DNA of 18,450 nucleotides from Chloroflexota bacterium (GTDB taxonomy: Bacteria > Chloroflexota > Ktedonobacteria > Ktedonobacterales > Ktedonobacteraceae), in NCBI GenBank assembly GCA_027316975.1, contig DAHVFL010000027.1:1-18450 (forward strand). Reading direction: 5' to 3'. This document shows, piece by piece, positions 6,976-15,197 of this stretch. How positions within the stretch are numbered: position 1 is the stretch's first letter; each line of letters opens with the position of its first letter. The translations under genes and the position numbers were made by a program. Below the pieces are notes generated by a model. That model did no database searches, was not told the DNA's origin, and saw only the letters and a list, made by a program, of their open reading frames with translations.

Positions 6976-9456
6976 TTATCCAATTTGAACCATCTCTAGA
7001 TACCTGGTACTATTGGCAAAAACTTGTACGCGATACGCATCTCCCGCTTTTACGCCGTTACAGCTCAAAGTTACCACCGTGGTGTCTCCATTCATGCCGT
7101 ATGGTTGCAAAAAGCCGTTTTCGGTCACTATACCCTTGTCATTCACAAACTTGATGTTGTTTTGAAGGTCAGGGTTTGCGCTCCAGGTAATGACCGTCGA
7201 TCCCAGATTTATGAACGTCAGCTTTGCCGTTGCGCCTGACGCGCACGTTCCATCCCTATTCGCTGTCACAACGAGTGGGTTTGGACTGAAAACCATCTCC
7301 GGCGTGGCATCTATTATCGTCAATTGTACGGGCAATGTCAACTGTGTAGTGCCATTGATCGTAAACACGATTTGTCCGCTATACGGCGACTTTCCTTTGG
7401 GTGTTACAGCCAGACCCGTGGGGTTGACGCTGATGCCCATCGTATGCGGTTGCGAAATGTCCAGTTGCCCGGCGTAATCGCTGTCCAGGATTGTAAGCCA
7501 GTTGAGGTTCTGAGTAGCGCTGGCAGAGGCTGACCATTGCACCGGTGTACCGGTGATGTTTGTGAAGGTAATGCGCTGCGCCGGAGGCGAAGGCTGGCCG
7601 ATTTGAGCCGTAAATGAAAGATGATTAATGGGTTGCCCGTTCAGCGTAAAGGCCAGATTGGTGTTGTTAGTAATAGAGACGGGAGAGCTTACGGGGTTTA
7701 CCTGGATGTCAATATAAGCGCTCAATCTGGTTCGTGTGTCCGTGGCTGCAATGACGTGAGCGCCAGTTGTCCAAAGTTTGCTTACCAGGATGGTGATATC
7801 AAAGGTTCCCTGGCTATCTGATCGGGTACTCAGAACGCTGCCATTTGAAGCTAGCACCGGCGTTGTGCTATCTAGCAAAAAACGAATGGGGTCGTTAGCC
7901 CCAAATTGATCTCCGTGCGCCCGCAGGCTTTGACCGCGGGTAAATGTTTGTGACGATGCTCCCACAACAACGAATGACGGCTGTTGCGAACCGGCAGGCT
8001 GGGTGAGGCTCACAGCCCCTGAGGTGTTGGGAAGATAGCTATAAACGATGTATGCTGCCAGTCCACCGATCAGGCAGATCATCAGGAACAGCGTTACCCA
8101 GAACCCAAAGTTTCTATCGCTTGTATCCTGGTTTTGTTTCGATCGTATAGCCCGCAGGCGAAGAAAACTGTCTTTCCTATTGGCCAGTGGCGCGGGAACC
8201 GCGGCCTGTCCCTTCGATACATCCTCGGCTGGCCCGGCTTCGACATTCTGTAGATCGCGCCAGCTATTGCGCCAGTGTTGAGCGGCCTTGCTGGTATAGG
8301 CGAAACTTTCTGGACTGAATAGCGGCAATTCCTGCCGGTTGGCTGTGCTGTTTGCGCTATTACCGTTGCCGTTCTCATTTTGCAGTTGTATGTAATTGGT
8401 CGGCATTTCATGTAATGATGGCCGGGGTGTCCGGGATGCTTGGGGCTGTGGCGTACCAGGAGCGAACCTCGTCTGCTGCCCTGCGCTGTTAATGTTGATT
8501 GCAGGCTGATCCTGCTGTCGCGGAGGTACCGGCCCTGATTGAAAGCCTTCTGCCTGGCGTTGATTGTCCTGGACGCGCGAACCGGGGGGAGGAGTATTCA
8601 CCGGACTGGCGAACCTGGCGTTATCCGCTTGTGGCCTCTTCTCTCCAGTTACGGGCGGTGTGTTTGGAAGCGCCGGTAGCGGCGACATTGGGTTCGGCGG
8701 TGTTTGTCCACGCGGAATCGGCGTATTCTGACGTAGCGATGCAGAGGTCACAATTGGACGAATAATCCCTGGAACGCGGCTCGCTCCCGCATTTGGTGGT
8801 GGCAATGGTACAGTTTTGTCCCGCTCTTGCGGCGAAAGCGCGGGTGGCGGGGGCAGTGGCACAGTTTTGTCGGGATCAGTAGACGCGGGTGCGGGAGACG
8901 AGAGCGCCGGCTTGTCCGGCGCCGGCTCATCAGCAGTAGGAGTTGTTGTGGGCGAGTCAGGTAGTGGAGATGGTGCGACATCATCTCCTTCTTTTGATTG
9001 AGCAGTCGTTTGGGGCGTGTCATCCGGTGGAGCGGGCTTTTGTTTCTCGCCCGCTGGTTCCACTTTCACCGAGGTAAACTCAATGGTTGTTTTCGGTATT
9101 ACAGGAGGTTTATACGGATGCGACAGCCGGGGAGCGTTCTGTTTCAATTCTGTCGCTGCCTTTGGTTCGGATGTATCGCTGCCCGCGCTTTCCCCCACCT
9201 TGTCCAGTGTGCCAGATGTAACCGGCATGGCAACTTGCGATGCTTCGGATGCAAGCAAATCTGTCGTCGTCTTGCCCCCTCTCGACGGGCGCATACGCCT
9301 GATTTCAGGATTGATCGTGCGCTTCAGCCCGGTTGGCTCCACAGGAGCTACCGGCGTTTCAGGAGCTGCCGGTGCTGCGGGTACTGGCGTGCCACAAATA
9401 TTACAGAAGCGAGCGCCTGTTATGAGTTCATTATTACATGTGGAGCAATGATTCAT
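6976..9456 (-). CDS. zinc-ribbon, Pro-rich, single-pass membrane protein with BACON-like extracytoplasmic domains
   Basis: An 826-aa protein with clear modules. Residues 1-25 form a zinc ribbon (C-X2-C ... C-X2-C: CSTC and CNIC). Residues about 26-440 are Pro/Thr/Gln-rich and probably disordered, with two copies of DKTVPLPPP near residues 197 and 213. Residues about 451-475 form one transmembrane helix (VTLFLMICLIGGLAAYIVYS). Beyond it lie an Ig-like segment (about 495-590) and beta-rich domains with ITFTNITGTPVQWSASAS and NWLTILDSD that resemble BACON domains. The likely topology is cytoplasmic N-terminus, exported C-terminus. BACON-type domains are linked to carbohydrate or adhesive roles elsewhere; none can be shown here. 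The gene lies between two minus-strand membrane genes. The Shine-Dalgarno is weak. Confidence 0.8.
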   Translation of the reverse strand: MNHCSTCNNELITGARFCNICGTPVPAAPAAPETPVAPVEPTGLKRTINPEIRRMRPSRGGKTTTDLLASEASQVAMPVTSGTLDKVGESAGSDTSEPKAATELKQNAPRLSHPYKPPVIPKTTIEFTSVKVEPAGEKQKPAPPDDTPQTTAQSKEGDDVAPSPLPDSPTTTPTADEPAPDKPALSSPAPASTDPDKTVPLPPPPALSPQERDKTVPLPPPNAGASRVPGIIRPIVTSASLRQNTPIPRGQTPPNPMSPLPALPNTPPVTGEKRPQADNARFASPVNTPPPGSRVQDNQRQAEGFQSGPVPPRQQDQPAININSAGQQTRFAPGTPQPQASRTPRPSLHEMPTNYIQLQNENGNGNSANSTANRQELPLFSPESFAYTSKAAQHWRNSWRDLQNVEAGPAEDVSKGQAAVPAPLANRKDSFLRLRAIRSKQNQDTSDRNFGFWVTLFLMICLIGGLAAYIVYSYLPNTSGAVSLTQPAGSQQPSFVVVGASSQTFTRGQSLRAHGDQFGANDPIRFLLDSTTPVLASNGSVLSTRSDSQGTFDITILVSKLWTTGAHVIAATDTRTRLSAYIDIQVNPVSSPVSITNNTNLAFTLNGQPINHLSFTAQIGQPSPPAQRITFTNITGTPVQWSASASATQNLNWLTILDSDYAGQLDISQPHTMGISVNPTGLAVTPKGKSPYSGQIVFTINGTTQLTLPVQLTIIDATPEMVFSPNPLVVTANRDGTCASGATAKLTFINLGSTVITWSANPDLQNNIKFVNDKGIVTENGFLQPYGMNGDTTVVTLSCNGVKAGDAYRVQVFANSTRYLEMVQIG

Positions 9457-9534
9457 TTCTTATTCTCACGCACACGATGTTTCATCCTGGTCGAGTCTTT
9501 TCCAGAAAATAACCAGACTGATTCGTTTAGCTGT

Positions 9535-9540
9535 ATTATA
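9535..9540 (-). promoter_or_regulatory. possible -10 box upstream of the zinc-ribbon/BACON-like gene
   Basis: The 183-nt gap 9457-9639 contains a minus-strand TATAAT about 78 nt before the start codon, but no good -35 at the usual distance. Nothing else is recognised in this gap. Confidence 0.3.
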
Positions 9541-9639
9541 TTCTATAATCGCACGGCATATAGCCCCAGGCAACTACCTATTACCTTTATCTATAGAACG
9601 CGCGAATGCTCCAATCGCTATCATCGATAGTAATTTGTG

Positions 9640-10962
9640 CTATGGCGTCCTCTTACGACGGGTAGAGAAGATCACCGTCCCGGTAATCACACTGACAAGC
9701 GGTGCGGTAATGAGATTGAGCGTAAAGGTGAGGGGATTGAGCAATTGTAGCGTGCGCAGCAGTACCGCAACATTGGGCAGTTGCAGCAATCCATGCAGAC
9801 CAAAGGCGATCCACAGGTTGGCAGGCAGCACAAGCGCCAGACCCAGCAGCGCTTCCATAAGCAGCGCATTGCGCCTCGCTAGCTTCAACGCCGCCTGGCC
9901 CGCGGGATTTTCCAGCCTGAAGAGGGCCAGCAGCGTGCAGGACAGTCCGGCAGCATTCAGCAAAAATGGCTCGATGGTCTGCATGTCAAACGCGGCAGGG
10001 TTGCCCGGTAAAAATGGGATGCGCCAGGCCAGGATCAGGTTGAGCGATTGCAAATTGAAGGAAAGCGGTACCTGCCAGGGTAGCAATCCGCTGAGCAGGC
10101 GTAACGTCGGAAATGGCCCCGGATCGTACCGGTTGAAGGCGAGCGCAACATCAAACGCGGCGGCAAAAACATAGCCCGCCAGGAAAGGAGCTAGACCCAG
10201 CAGCACAATGGAAATAATGTAACTCATTCTCGAACGCGCTGGTTGAACCTCGTCAGGCGCAGTCTCCATGCCATCTAAATGATCGGGTTCCTCGCTCTCT
10301 ACTCGCTCGTCTTCACTTGTGGAGAGTCCGGGAAGATCTGCTTCCTGCCCAGGCACGCTTTCTTCTTCATGCCCTGTGCCTGCTCTAGTAGCGAGTTCGA
10401 CATTCCTTCTCGCCCTTGCAGGTAGTGGACGTAGTGGCGCGAAAATCAGGTGTCCCAGCGCCGCACCGATCATACTGAACAGCGTAGCGAAGATTGCCAC
10501 TAACCCCCAGGTACTGAAAAAACCAGCTTGAGAGGCCTGGTCAATGCTCAAACCCCGTGTGACGCCCGGGAAAGAAAGCGCGCTGACGAATTGAAATAAT
10601 GCCAGCAGCAACCCGCTCAAGGCCGCCTCAAGTATACCCGCCCCCTTGAATGTGCGCAGTTTGCGCAAGCCCGTAATCAGTAAGCCGCAGCCCGTCGCGC
10701 TCAATACGGCAGCGGGTACAAGCGACGTAAATGGCTGCGCGCTGAGATGCGCCAGCACGGCGAAGACGGCCCCGATAATCACAATCACGCCCACTGCCGG
10801 CCAATCAAAACGCCCTACCGGTTGACTAGCCAGAATGGTTGAGCTGTTTGGGTCTACGGCACCGGCAGTCAGTTTAGAAACCGTCAAAACTGGCTCGACA
10901 GCTCTGGTGTCTGGCGTTTCTTCCCGTGTAGTTGTTGCTCCATCAGGTGAGTCTTGCTGCAT
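9640..10962 (-). CDS. polytopic membrane protein of unknown function
   Basis: A 440-aa protein from the ATG at 10962. That start is preferred over an in-frame ATG 33 nt upstream because AAGGAG lies 9 nt before it. The first about 50 residues are hydrophilic. About eight hydrophobic segments follow, near residues 55-73, 78-98, 110-131, 150-173, 248-270, 330-348, 367-388 and 412-433. An acidic linker (about 195-245, Glu/Asp-rich) splits the membrane part into two halves, and the C-terminus is basic (RRKRTP). No transporter or enzyme signature is visible. It is divergently oriented to the hem operon, with 221 nt between the start codons, so a shared control region is possible. I do not assign a function. 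Confidence 0.75.
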   Translation of the reverse strand: MQQDSPDGATTTREETPDTRAVEPVLTVSKLTAGAVDPNSSTILASQPVGRFDWPAVGVIVIIGAVFAVLAHLSAQPFTSLVPAAVLSATGCGLLITGLRKLRTFKGAGILEAALSGLLLALFQFVSALSFPGVTRGLSIDQASQAGFFSTWGLVAIFATLFSMIGAALGHLIFAPLRPLPARARRNVELATRAGTGHEEESVPGQEADLPGLSTSEDERVESEEPDHLDGMETAPDEVQPARSRMSYIISIVLLGLAPFLAGYVFAAAFDVALAFNRYDPGPFPTLRLLSGLLPWQVPLSFNLQSLNLILAWRIPFLPGNPAAFDMQTIEPFLLNAAGLSCTLLALFRLENPAGQAALKLARRNALLMEALLGLALVLPANLWIAFGLHGLLQLPNVAVLLRTLQLLNPLTFTLNLITAPLVSVITGTVIFSTRRKRTP

Positions 10963-11111
10963 GAATCCGCGCTCCTTAAAAATACCATCTGGCATATCTT
11001 ACAGGGAATGCCTGAGAATGACAAGGGGGTATTTCCACCTTCTCGTCATGGTATACTTTCATAATACTGAAAAATACCGTATTCACCCTGTGCAACATAC
11101 ACGTTTTGCTC

Positions 11112-11139
11112 TTGACTCTCACCAAAATCCTGTTAAAAT
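11112..11139 (+). promoter_or_regulatory. sigma-70-like promoter of the hem operon
   Basis: TTGACT at 11112-11117 and TAAAAT at 11134-11139 are separated by 16 nt. The predicted start near 11146 leaves a leader of about 38 nt before the hemA GTG. No operator or riboswitch is recognised in the leader. An upstream TATACT at 11052-11057 could be a second -10 but lacks a good -35. Confidence 0.6.
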
Positions 11140-11183
11140 CTCTAGTAACCATGTGAAATTATTGAGATTTATGAGGTTTTTGA

Positions 11184-12590
11184 GTGCATATTGTTCTGCT
11201 CGCTGTCGATCACACCACCGCGCCTATCGCGTTTCGTGAACGACTCTCGTTTACCTCACGCCAGGTGCCGCAGTTTCTCCAGTCCGTTAGCAAGGTTGCT
11301 CAGGAGTGCGTGTTGATCTCTACCTGTAACCGCGTGGAATTATACGCCGTCTCTTCCGAACCAACCCTACTGGCGACGCACCTCATGTGCGAGCTGGCTG
11401 CAGCTCAGTCTATCCCGCCCGCGGAACTTGAGCGTCATAGCTACACGCTTGTAGATGAACAAGTTGTAGCGCATCTGCTCGGCGTCGCCGCTGGCCTCTA
11501 TTCGCTGGTGCCAGGCGAACCACAAATCCAGGGGCAGGTTGTCGATGCTCTACAAATCGCGCAGGGAGCCGGTTACGCGGGACCCATATGCGCGGCCCTG
11601 TTTCGCTCCGCCATTGTCGCCGGGAAGCGCGCTCGCAGCGAGACCGCCATCAGTCGCAATGCAGCTTCTGTCAGTCACGTGGCTGTGCAACTGGCGCGTC
11701 AACTCTTCCCCACCCTGAACGAAGCGAGTGTGCTGCTCATCGGCTCCGGCAAAATGAGCGAACTGGCCGCCCAGAATTTGCGCGAGCATGGGGCGCAGCG
11801 GCTCGTCATTATCAATCGCACACCAACGCACGCCCTGGACCTGGCACAGCGACTGGGCGCGACGCATCGCACTTTTTCCGATCTGAGCCAATCTTTGCTC
11901 GAAGCCGATGTCGTCATCAGTTCCACTACCGCCCCGCGCGCCATCATCACCGTCGATATGCTCGCGGCCGCCATGCAGCAGCGCGCTGGTCGCTCGCTCT
12001 TGCTCATCGATATCGCCTTGCCTAGAGACATCGAAGCTGAAGCAGCGTATATTCCCGGCATCCATCTTTACAACCTGGACGATCTGCAAGCCAGCGTCAA
12101 TGCCGGGATTCGCCTGCGTCTGCAGGAAGTCGAGCAAGTGCAGGCCATCATTGCTGAAGAAAGCCTGGCTTTTCAACGCTGGCTGCGCTCGCTGAGCGTG
12201 ACCGGCACCATTAGCGATCTGCGCCAGCGCGTCGATCTCTTGCGAGAACAGGAGTTAGCGCGCGCCATGCAGCGTTTGCCCGGCACACTCACCGAGCGAG
12301 AAGCCGACGCCGTGCGCGAGCTGACCACGCGCCTCGTCAACAAACTGCTGCATACCCCCACGTTACGTCTCAAAGACGCGGCGGCTGAAGGGCAGGGACA
12401 CGTATATGCCGAAGCTTTACGCTATTTATTTGATCTGGAAGTGCATGTAGATGAACCACAAAATGAGTATACGGATAGGAACGAGGGCCAGCAAGCTGGC
12501 TATGCTACAAACTCAGTCGATCATCGCTCGTCTGCATCAACAGTGGCCAGCACTGGATATGCAGATCGAACAGATTCACACGCTGGGTGA
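11184..12590 (+). CDS. hemA: glutamyl-tRNA reductase
   Basis: Reduces glutamyl-tRNA(Glu) to glutamate-1-semialdehyde with NADPH, the first committed step of C5-pathway tetrapyrrole synthesis. It shows STCNRVELYA with the nucleophilic Cys48, the conserved GEPQIQGQV, the NADPH-binding fold (VLLIGSGKMSELAAQNL) and the C-terminal helical dimerisation part ending in KLLHTPTLRLKDAA and YAEALRYLFDLE. The start is GTG at 11184 with GAGG 7 nt upstream; the protein then begins HIVLLAVDHTTAP as the family does. The frame runs about 45 residues past the usual C-terminus and overlaps hemC by 140 nt in another frame. That low-complexity tail is not family sequence. First gene of a six-gene hem operon. Confidence 0.96.
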   Translation: MHIVLLAVDHTTAPIAFRERLSFTSRQVPQFLQSVSKVAQECVLISTCNRVELYAVSSEPTLLATHLMCELAAAQSIPPAELERHSYTLVDEQVVAHLLGVAAGLYSLVPGEPQIQGQVVDALQIAQGAGYAGPICAALFRSAIVAGKRARSETAISRNAASVSHVAVQLARQLFPTLNEASVLLIGSGKMSELAAQNLREHGAQRLVIINRTPTHALDLAQRLGATHRTFSDLSQSLLEADVVISSTTAPRAIITVDMLAAAMQQRAGRSLLLIDIALPRDIEAEAAYIPGIHLYNLDDLQASVNAGIRLRLQEVEQVQAIIAEESLAFQRWLRSLSVTGTISDLRQRVDLLREQELARAMQRLPGTLTEREADAVRELTTRLVNKLLHTPTLRLKDAAAEGQGHVYAEALRYLFDLEVHVDEPQNEYTDRNEGQQAGYATNSVDHRSSASTVASTGYADRTDSHAG

Positions 12591-13596
12591 TCGCAACACA
12601 ACCATGCCATTATCCGCTATTGGTGGTGATGGCGTGTTCGTCATGGAAATCGAACGCGCCCTGCTCGAAGGCCGCATCGACCTGGCTGTACACAGCCTGA
12701 AAGATGTGCCCACCGCGCAACCCGCCGGTCTGCGCACCTGCGTCATTGGCGGGCGCGAAGATGCTCGCGATGTGCTGGTATGGAGCGAGCAATACGCCTC
12801 AATGCGAGAATGGGACTTCACGGGGAACCAGGACAGCGTGGCCGAGAGGGATAATCAGGGCGGGGGCAAGAAGATGAACCAGGGCGAGGGCAAGCCCCGC
12901 CCCTACACTACTACGGACGAAGGCTTGAATGACGGACAGTGTACGGGCGGGGCTTGCCCCCGCCCTGGTAACGTACCAAATTTGCGTATCGGCACCTGTA
13001 GTTTGCGGCGCACTGCCCAGTTGCGTGCATGGCTCCCGGACGTAGAAATCCTGCCATTGCGCGGCAACGTCGATACCCGTTTGCGCAAATTAGATGATGG
13101 TGAGTATGATGCTATCGTGCTGGCTGCGGCTGGTCTGCATCGCCTGGGGGCGCGTGAACGAGTAGCGCAGCGCCTGACCTATCTCCCGTTTGATGTTATG
13201 TTGCCCGCGCCCGGCCAGGGCGCGCTGGCGCTGGAAATGCGCGACGAGGAACCTGTGCGCGAACTGGTTGCTCCCTTGCGCGATAGCGCCATAGCGGCTA
13301 CCACCAGCGCCGAACGCATGTTTATGCGCCGCCTGGGTGCCGGGTGTTACCTGCCCATCGCAGCCTACGGCGAAATAGAGTATGATACGCTCACGTTGCA
13401 AGGGCTGGTTATCAGCCTGGATGGTAAAGAACAGGTGCGCGTGCGCTCCAGCATCCCCTGGACAGCGCAAACAAACGTTGAATACGCCGGACAACTGGGC
13501 GCGCACCTGGCGGAACAGGCTCTGGCTCAAGGGGCGGCGAAAATTATTGAAACGGTAAATGAAAGGCGGGTGCGCGAACATGCCTCACTCGACTAA
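12451..13596 (+). CDS. hemC: hydroxymethylbilane synthase (porphobilinogen deaminase) with an in-frame repeat-derived insertion
   Basis: Polymerises four porphobilinogens to hydroxymethylbilane. Family marks are RIGTRASKLAMLQT, HSLKDVP with catalytic Asp85, GTCSLRR, LRGNVDTRL and the dipyrromethane-cofactor cysteine Cys299 in LGAGCYLPIA. At 381 aa it is about 65-70 residues longer than usual. The stretch between DVLV and GTCSLRR is 70 residues where E. coli has about 16, and much of it is encoded by a palindromic repeat (12853-12970). The usual GGKGxFxKE motif reads GGDGVFVME, so two normally conserved lysines are missing. The ATG at 12451 directly follows an in-frame TAG, which limits the start; ATG 12463 is an alternative. 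The start lies inside hemA and the end overlaps hemD. Confidence 0.95.
   Translation: MNHKMSIRIGTRASKLAMLQTQSIIARLHQQWPALDMQIEQIHTLGDRNTTMPLSAIGGDGVFVMEIERALLEGRIDLAVHSLKDVPTAQPAGLRTCVIGGREDARDVLVWSEQYASMREWDFTGNQDSVAERDNQGGGKKMNQGEGKPRPYTTTDEGLNDGQCTGGACPRPGNVPNLRIGTCSLRRTAQLRAWLPDVEILPLRGNVDTRLRKLDDGEYDAIVLAAAGLHRLGARERVAQRLTYLPFDVMLPAPGQGALALEMRDEEPVRELVAPLRDSAIAATTSAERMFMRRLGAGCYLPIAAYGEIEYDTLTLQGLVISLDGKEQVRVRSSIPWTAQTNVEYAGQLGAHLAEQALAQGAAKIIETVNERRVREHASLD
12853..12970. repeat. REP/REPIN-like palindromic element inside the hemC coding sequence
   Basis: Two 32-nt arms in inverted orientation, 12877-12908 and 12939-12970, match in 29 of 32 positions around a 30-nt centre. Each arm is itself a hairpin: 12882-12902 (7 of 8 bp) and 12945-12965 (GGGCGGGG / CCCCGCCC, 8 bp), each with a 5-nt loop. 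A partial extra copy (16 of 18 matches to the left arm) lies at 12853-12870. The right arm shares flanks and architecture with the intergenic repeat at 3084-3116. The reading frame stays open through all copies, giving Gly/Pro/Lys-rich peptide with repeated NQGGGK / NQGEGK. Confidence 0.8.
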
Positions 13597-14449
13597 CACG
13601 GCCCGGCCCTTGCTGGGAAGACGCATCCTGGTGACACGCACACGCGAGCAAGCCTCCTCTTTCAGCGAACGCTTGCGCAAGTTGGGAGCTATCCCTTTCG
13701 AGTTTCCCATCATTCGCATCGCTCCGCCGCTTGACTGGCAACCACTTGACGATGCCCTGCGCCATCTGTGCAACGCTACATTCGCTTACTATGACTGGCT
13801 GATCTTCACCAGCGTCAACGGTGTGGAGAGCGTATTTGGGCGTTTGAACGAGTTTGGCCTGGCTCTCCCCATTGCTGGTGTCACGCGCGTGGCGGCCATT
13901 GGTCCTGCTACGGCTGCCGCGCTCGCTCGCTACGGTGTGCAAACCGATCTTGTGCCGGGAGAGTATATCGCCGAAGGCGTGGCTGCCGCCCTCATTGAAG
14001 ACGCTAAGAGCCGGGGCGCGTCGCTGGCTGGCAAACGGATATTGCTGCCGCGCGCGGCTATGGCGCGTGATGTGCTTGTCACCGAACTGAAAGCGGCTGG
14101 CGCAATCGTGCAAGAGGTGGTAGCGTATCGCACGCTGCACGTGAGCAACGATGATGCCCAGGGTCTCGAGGTGGCGCGTATGCTGCAAGCTGGCGAACTG
14201 CATGTACTCACTTTTACCAGTTCATCGACTGTGCGCAACTTTATGCGGTGGCTGATGAGCAGCGCTCCCCAGGTAGCCGAAAAGCTCAAAAACAATGCAG
14301 CCGGTGAAACATTACCCACCATTGCCTGCATTGGCCCGATTACCGCGCAAACTGCGCGCGATCTGGGTCTGCACCCGCACATCGAAGCGACCACCTTTAC
14401 TATTGATGGCCTGATCGAGTCTATAGTTTCACACGAGGGGAGAGTATGA
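13580..14449 (+). CDS. hemD: uroporphyrinogen-III synthase
   Basis: Closes and isomerises hydroxymethylbilane to uroporphyrinogen III. This poorly conserved family is recognised by the N-terminal GRRILVTRTREQASSFSERL, the YDWLIFTSVNGVESVF segment, the TFTSSSTVRNFM segment and the C-terminal IACIGPITAQTARDLGL; the length of 289 aa is near normal. The ATG at 13580 is preferred because AGGCGGG lies just upstream and it leaves a 17-nt overlap with hemC; an in-frame ATG at 13559 is possible. The stop overlaps the next gene's ATG by 4 nt (ATGA), so translation is probably coupled. Position directly after hemC supports the call. Confidence 0.93.
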   Translation: MPHSTNTARPLLGRRILVTRTREQASSFSERLRKLGAIPFEFPIIRIAPPLDWQPLDDALRHLCNATFAYYDWLIFTSVNGVESVFGRLNEFGLALPIAGVTRVAAIGPATAAALARYGVQTDLVPGEYIAEGVAAALIEDAKSRGASLAGKRILLPRAAMARDVLVTELKAAGAIVQEVVAYRTLHVSNDDAQGLEVARMLQAGELHVLTFTSSSTVRNFMRWLMSSAPQVAEKLKNNAAGETLPTIACIGPITAQTARDLGLHPHIEATTFTIDGLIESIVSHEGRV

Positions 14450-15186
14450 CCGAACATACAACCATAACCGCGCCAGCGCTGGCAACCGCGCCCGCTAAAC
14501 CGAAACAGCCGCGCCAGTTAGTGCGCTTCACCTTTTACAAGCTTGATCCACACTGGCAATTGTTGCCCATCGAGCAGCGCCAGCAGGGCAAGCAAGAGGT
14601 GCTTGCGTTATATGAAGAGCATGGACAACAGTCCTTGCTGCGCAGCTTTAGCCTGTACGGAGTGCGCTCCGACTGCGACTTCATGTTGTGGCAGGCAACC
14701 TACGATATCAACGACCTGCAAGGATTGAGCAGCAAGCTCCGCCGCAGCAGCATGGGGCCATACCTGCGCGAGACGCACTCCATGCTTTCCATGACCAAGC
14801 GTTCTGTTTACGTGGGCAAGCACTCACGCGGCCATGATCCACGCCTGGTGATAACGCCCGACGATAAGAAATACCTGTTCGTCTATCCTTTTGTCAAGAC
14901 GCGCGCCTGGTATGCCCTGCCGCTCGAAGATCGCAAGCGCATGATGAATGAGCATATCAAAGTGGGCATAACCTACCCCTCGGTGACGCTTAACACCACC
15001 TACTCCTTCGGGTTGGATGACCAGGAGTTCGTAGTGGCCTTCGAGACCGATAACATCAGTGATTTTCTCGACCTCGTGCAGGAATTGCGCGAAACCGAGG
15101 CCAGCCGCTACACATTGCGCGATACACCCATGTATACCTGCGTTGCCCGGCCTTTAGACGCCATATTTGAAGCTATCGGAGCGTGA
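14446..15186 (+). CDS. hemQ: chlorite-dismutase-family protein HemQ (coproheme decarboxylase)
   Basis: A 246-aa protein of the chlorite dismutase-like family. In the coproporphyrin-dependent pathway HemQ/ChdC decarboxylates coproheme to heme b. The segment YPFVKTRAWYALP supplies the Tyr147 that matches the catalytic tyrosine, and EH170 lies 23 residues later, matching the spacing of the proximal heme histidine in actinobacterial ChdC. The C-terminal part (NTTYSFGLDDQEFVVAFETD; ELRETEASRYTLRD) is also typical. The first about 22 residues are Ala/Pro/Thr-rich and probably disordered. GGGGAG precedes the ATG, which overlaps the hemD stop. Its place in the hem operon supports a heme role over chlorite detoxification. 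Substrate specificity is inferred. Confidence 0.88.
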   Translation: MTEHTTITAPALATAPAKPKQPRQLVRFTFYKLDPHWQLLPIEQRQQGKQEVLALYEEHGQQSLLRSFSLYGVRSDCDFMLWQATYDINDLQGLSSKLRRSSMGPYLRETHSMLSMTKRSVYVGKHSRGHDPRLVITPDDKKYLFVYPFVKTRAWYALPLEDRKRMMNEHIKVGITYPSVTLNTTYSFGLDDQEFVVAFETDNISDFLDLVQELRETEASRYTLRDTPMYTCVARPLDAIFEAIGA

Positions 15187-15197
15187 GGTCAGAACAT

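Noticed and set aside
8998..9630. 210-codon plus-strand frame
   Set aside because: Antisense to the zinc-ribbon/BACON-like gene, Arg/Cys-rich with no domain; shadow of a Pro-rich coding region.
11550..12176. 208-codon minus-strand frame within hemA
   Set aside because: Antisense to the conserved NADPH-binding domain of HemA; shadow frame.
12853..12970. hemC as a pseudogene or CRISPR-like repeat
   Set aside because: The frame is open and all conserved HemC motifs follow the insert. The copies are inverted palindromes without regular spacers.
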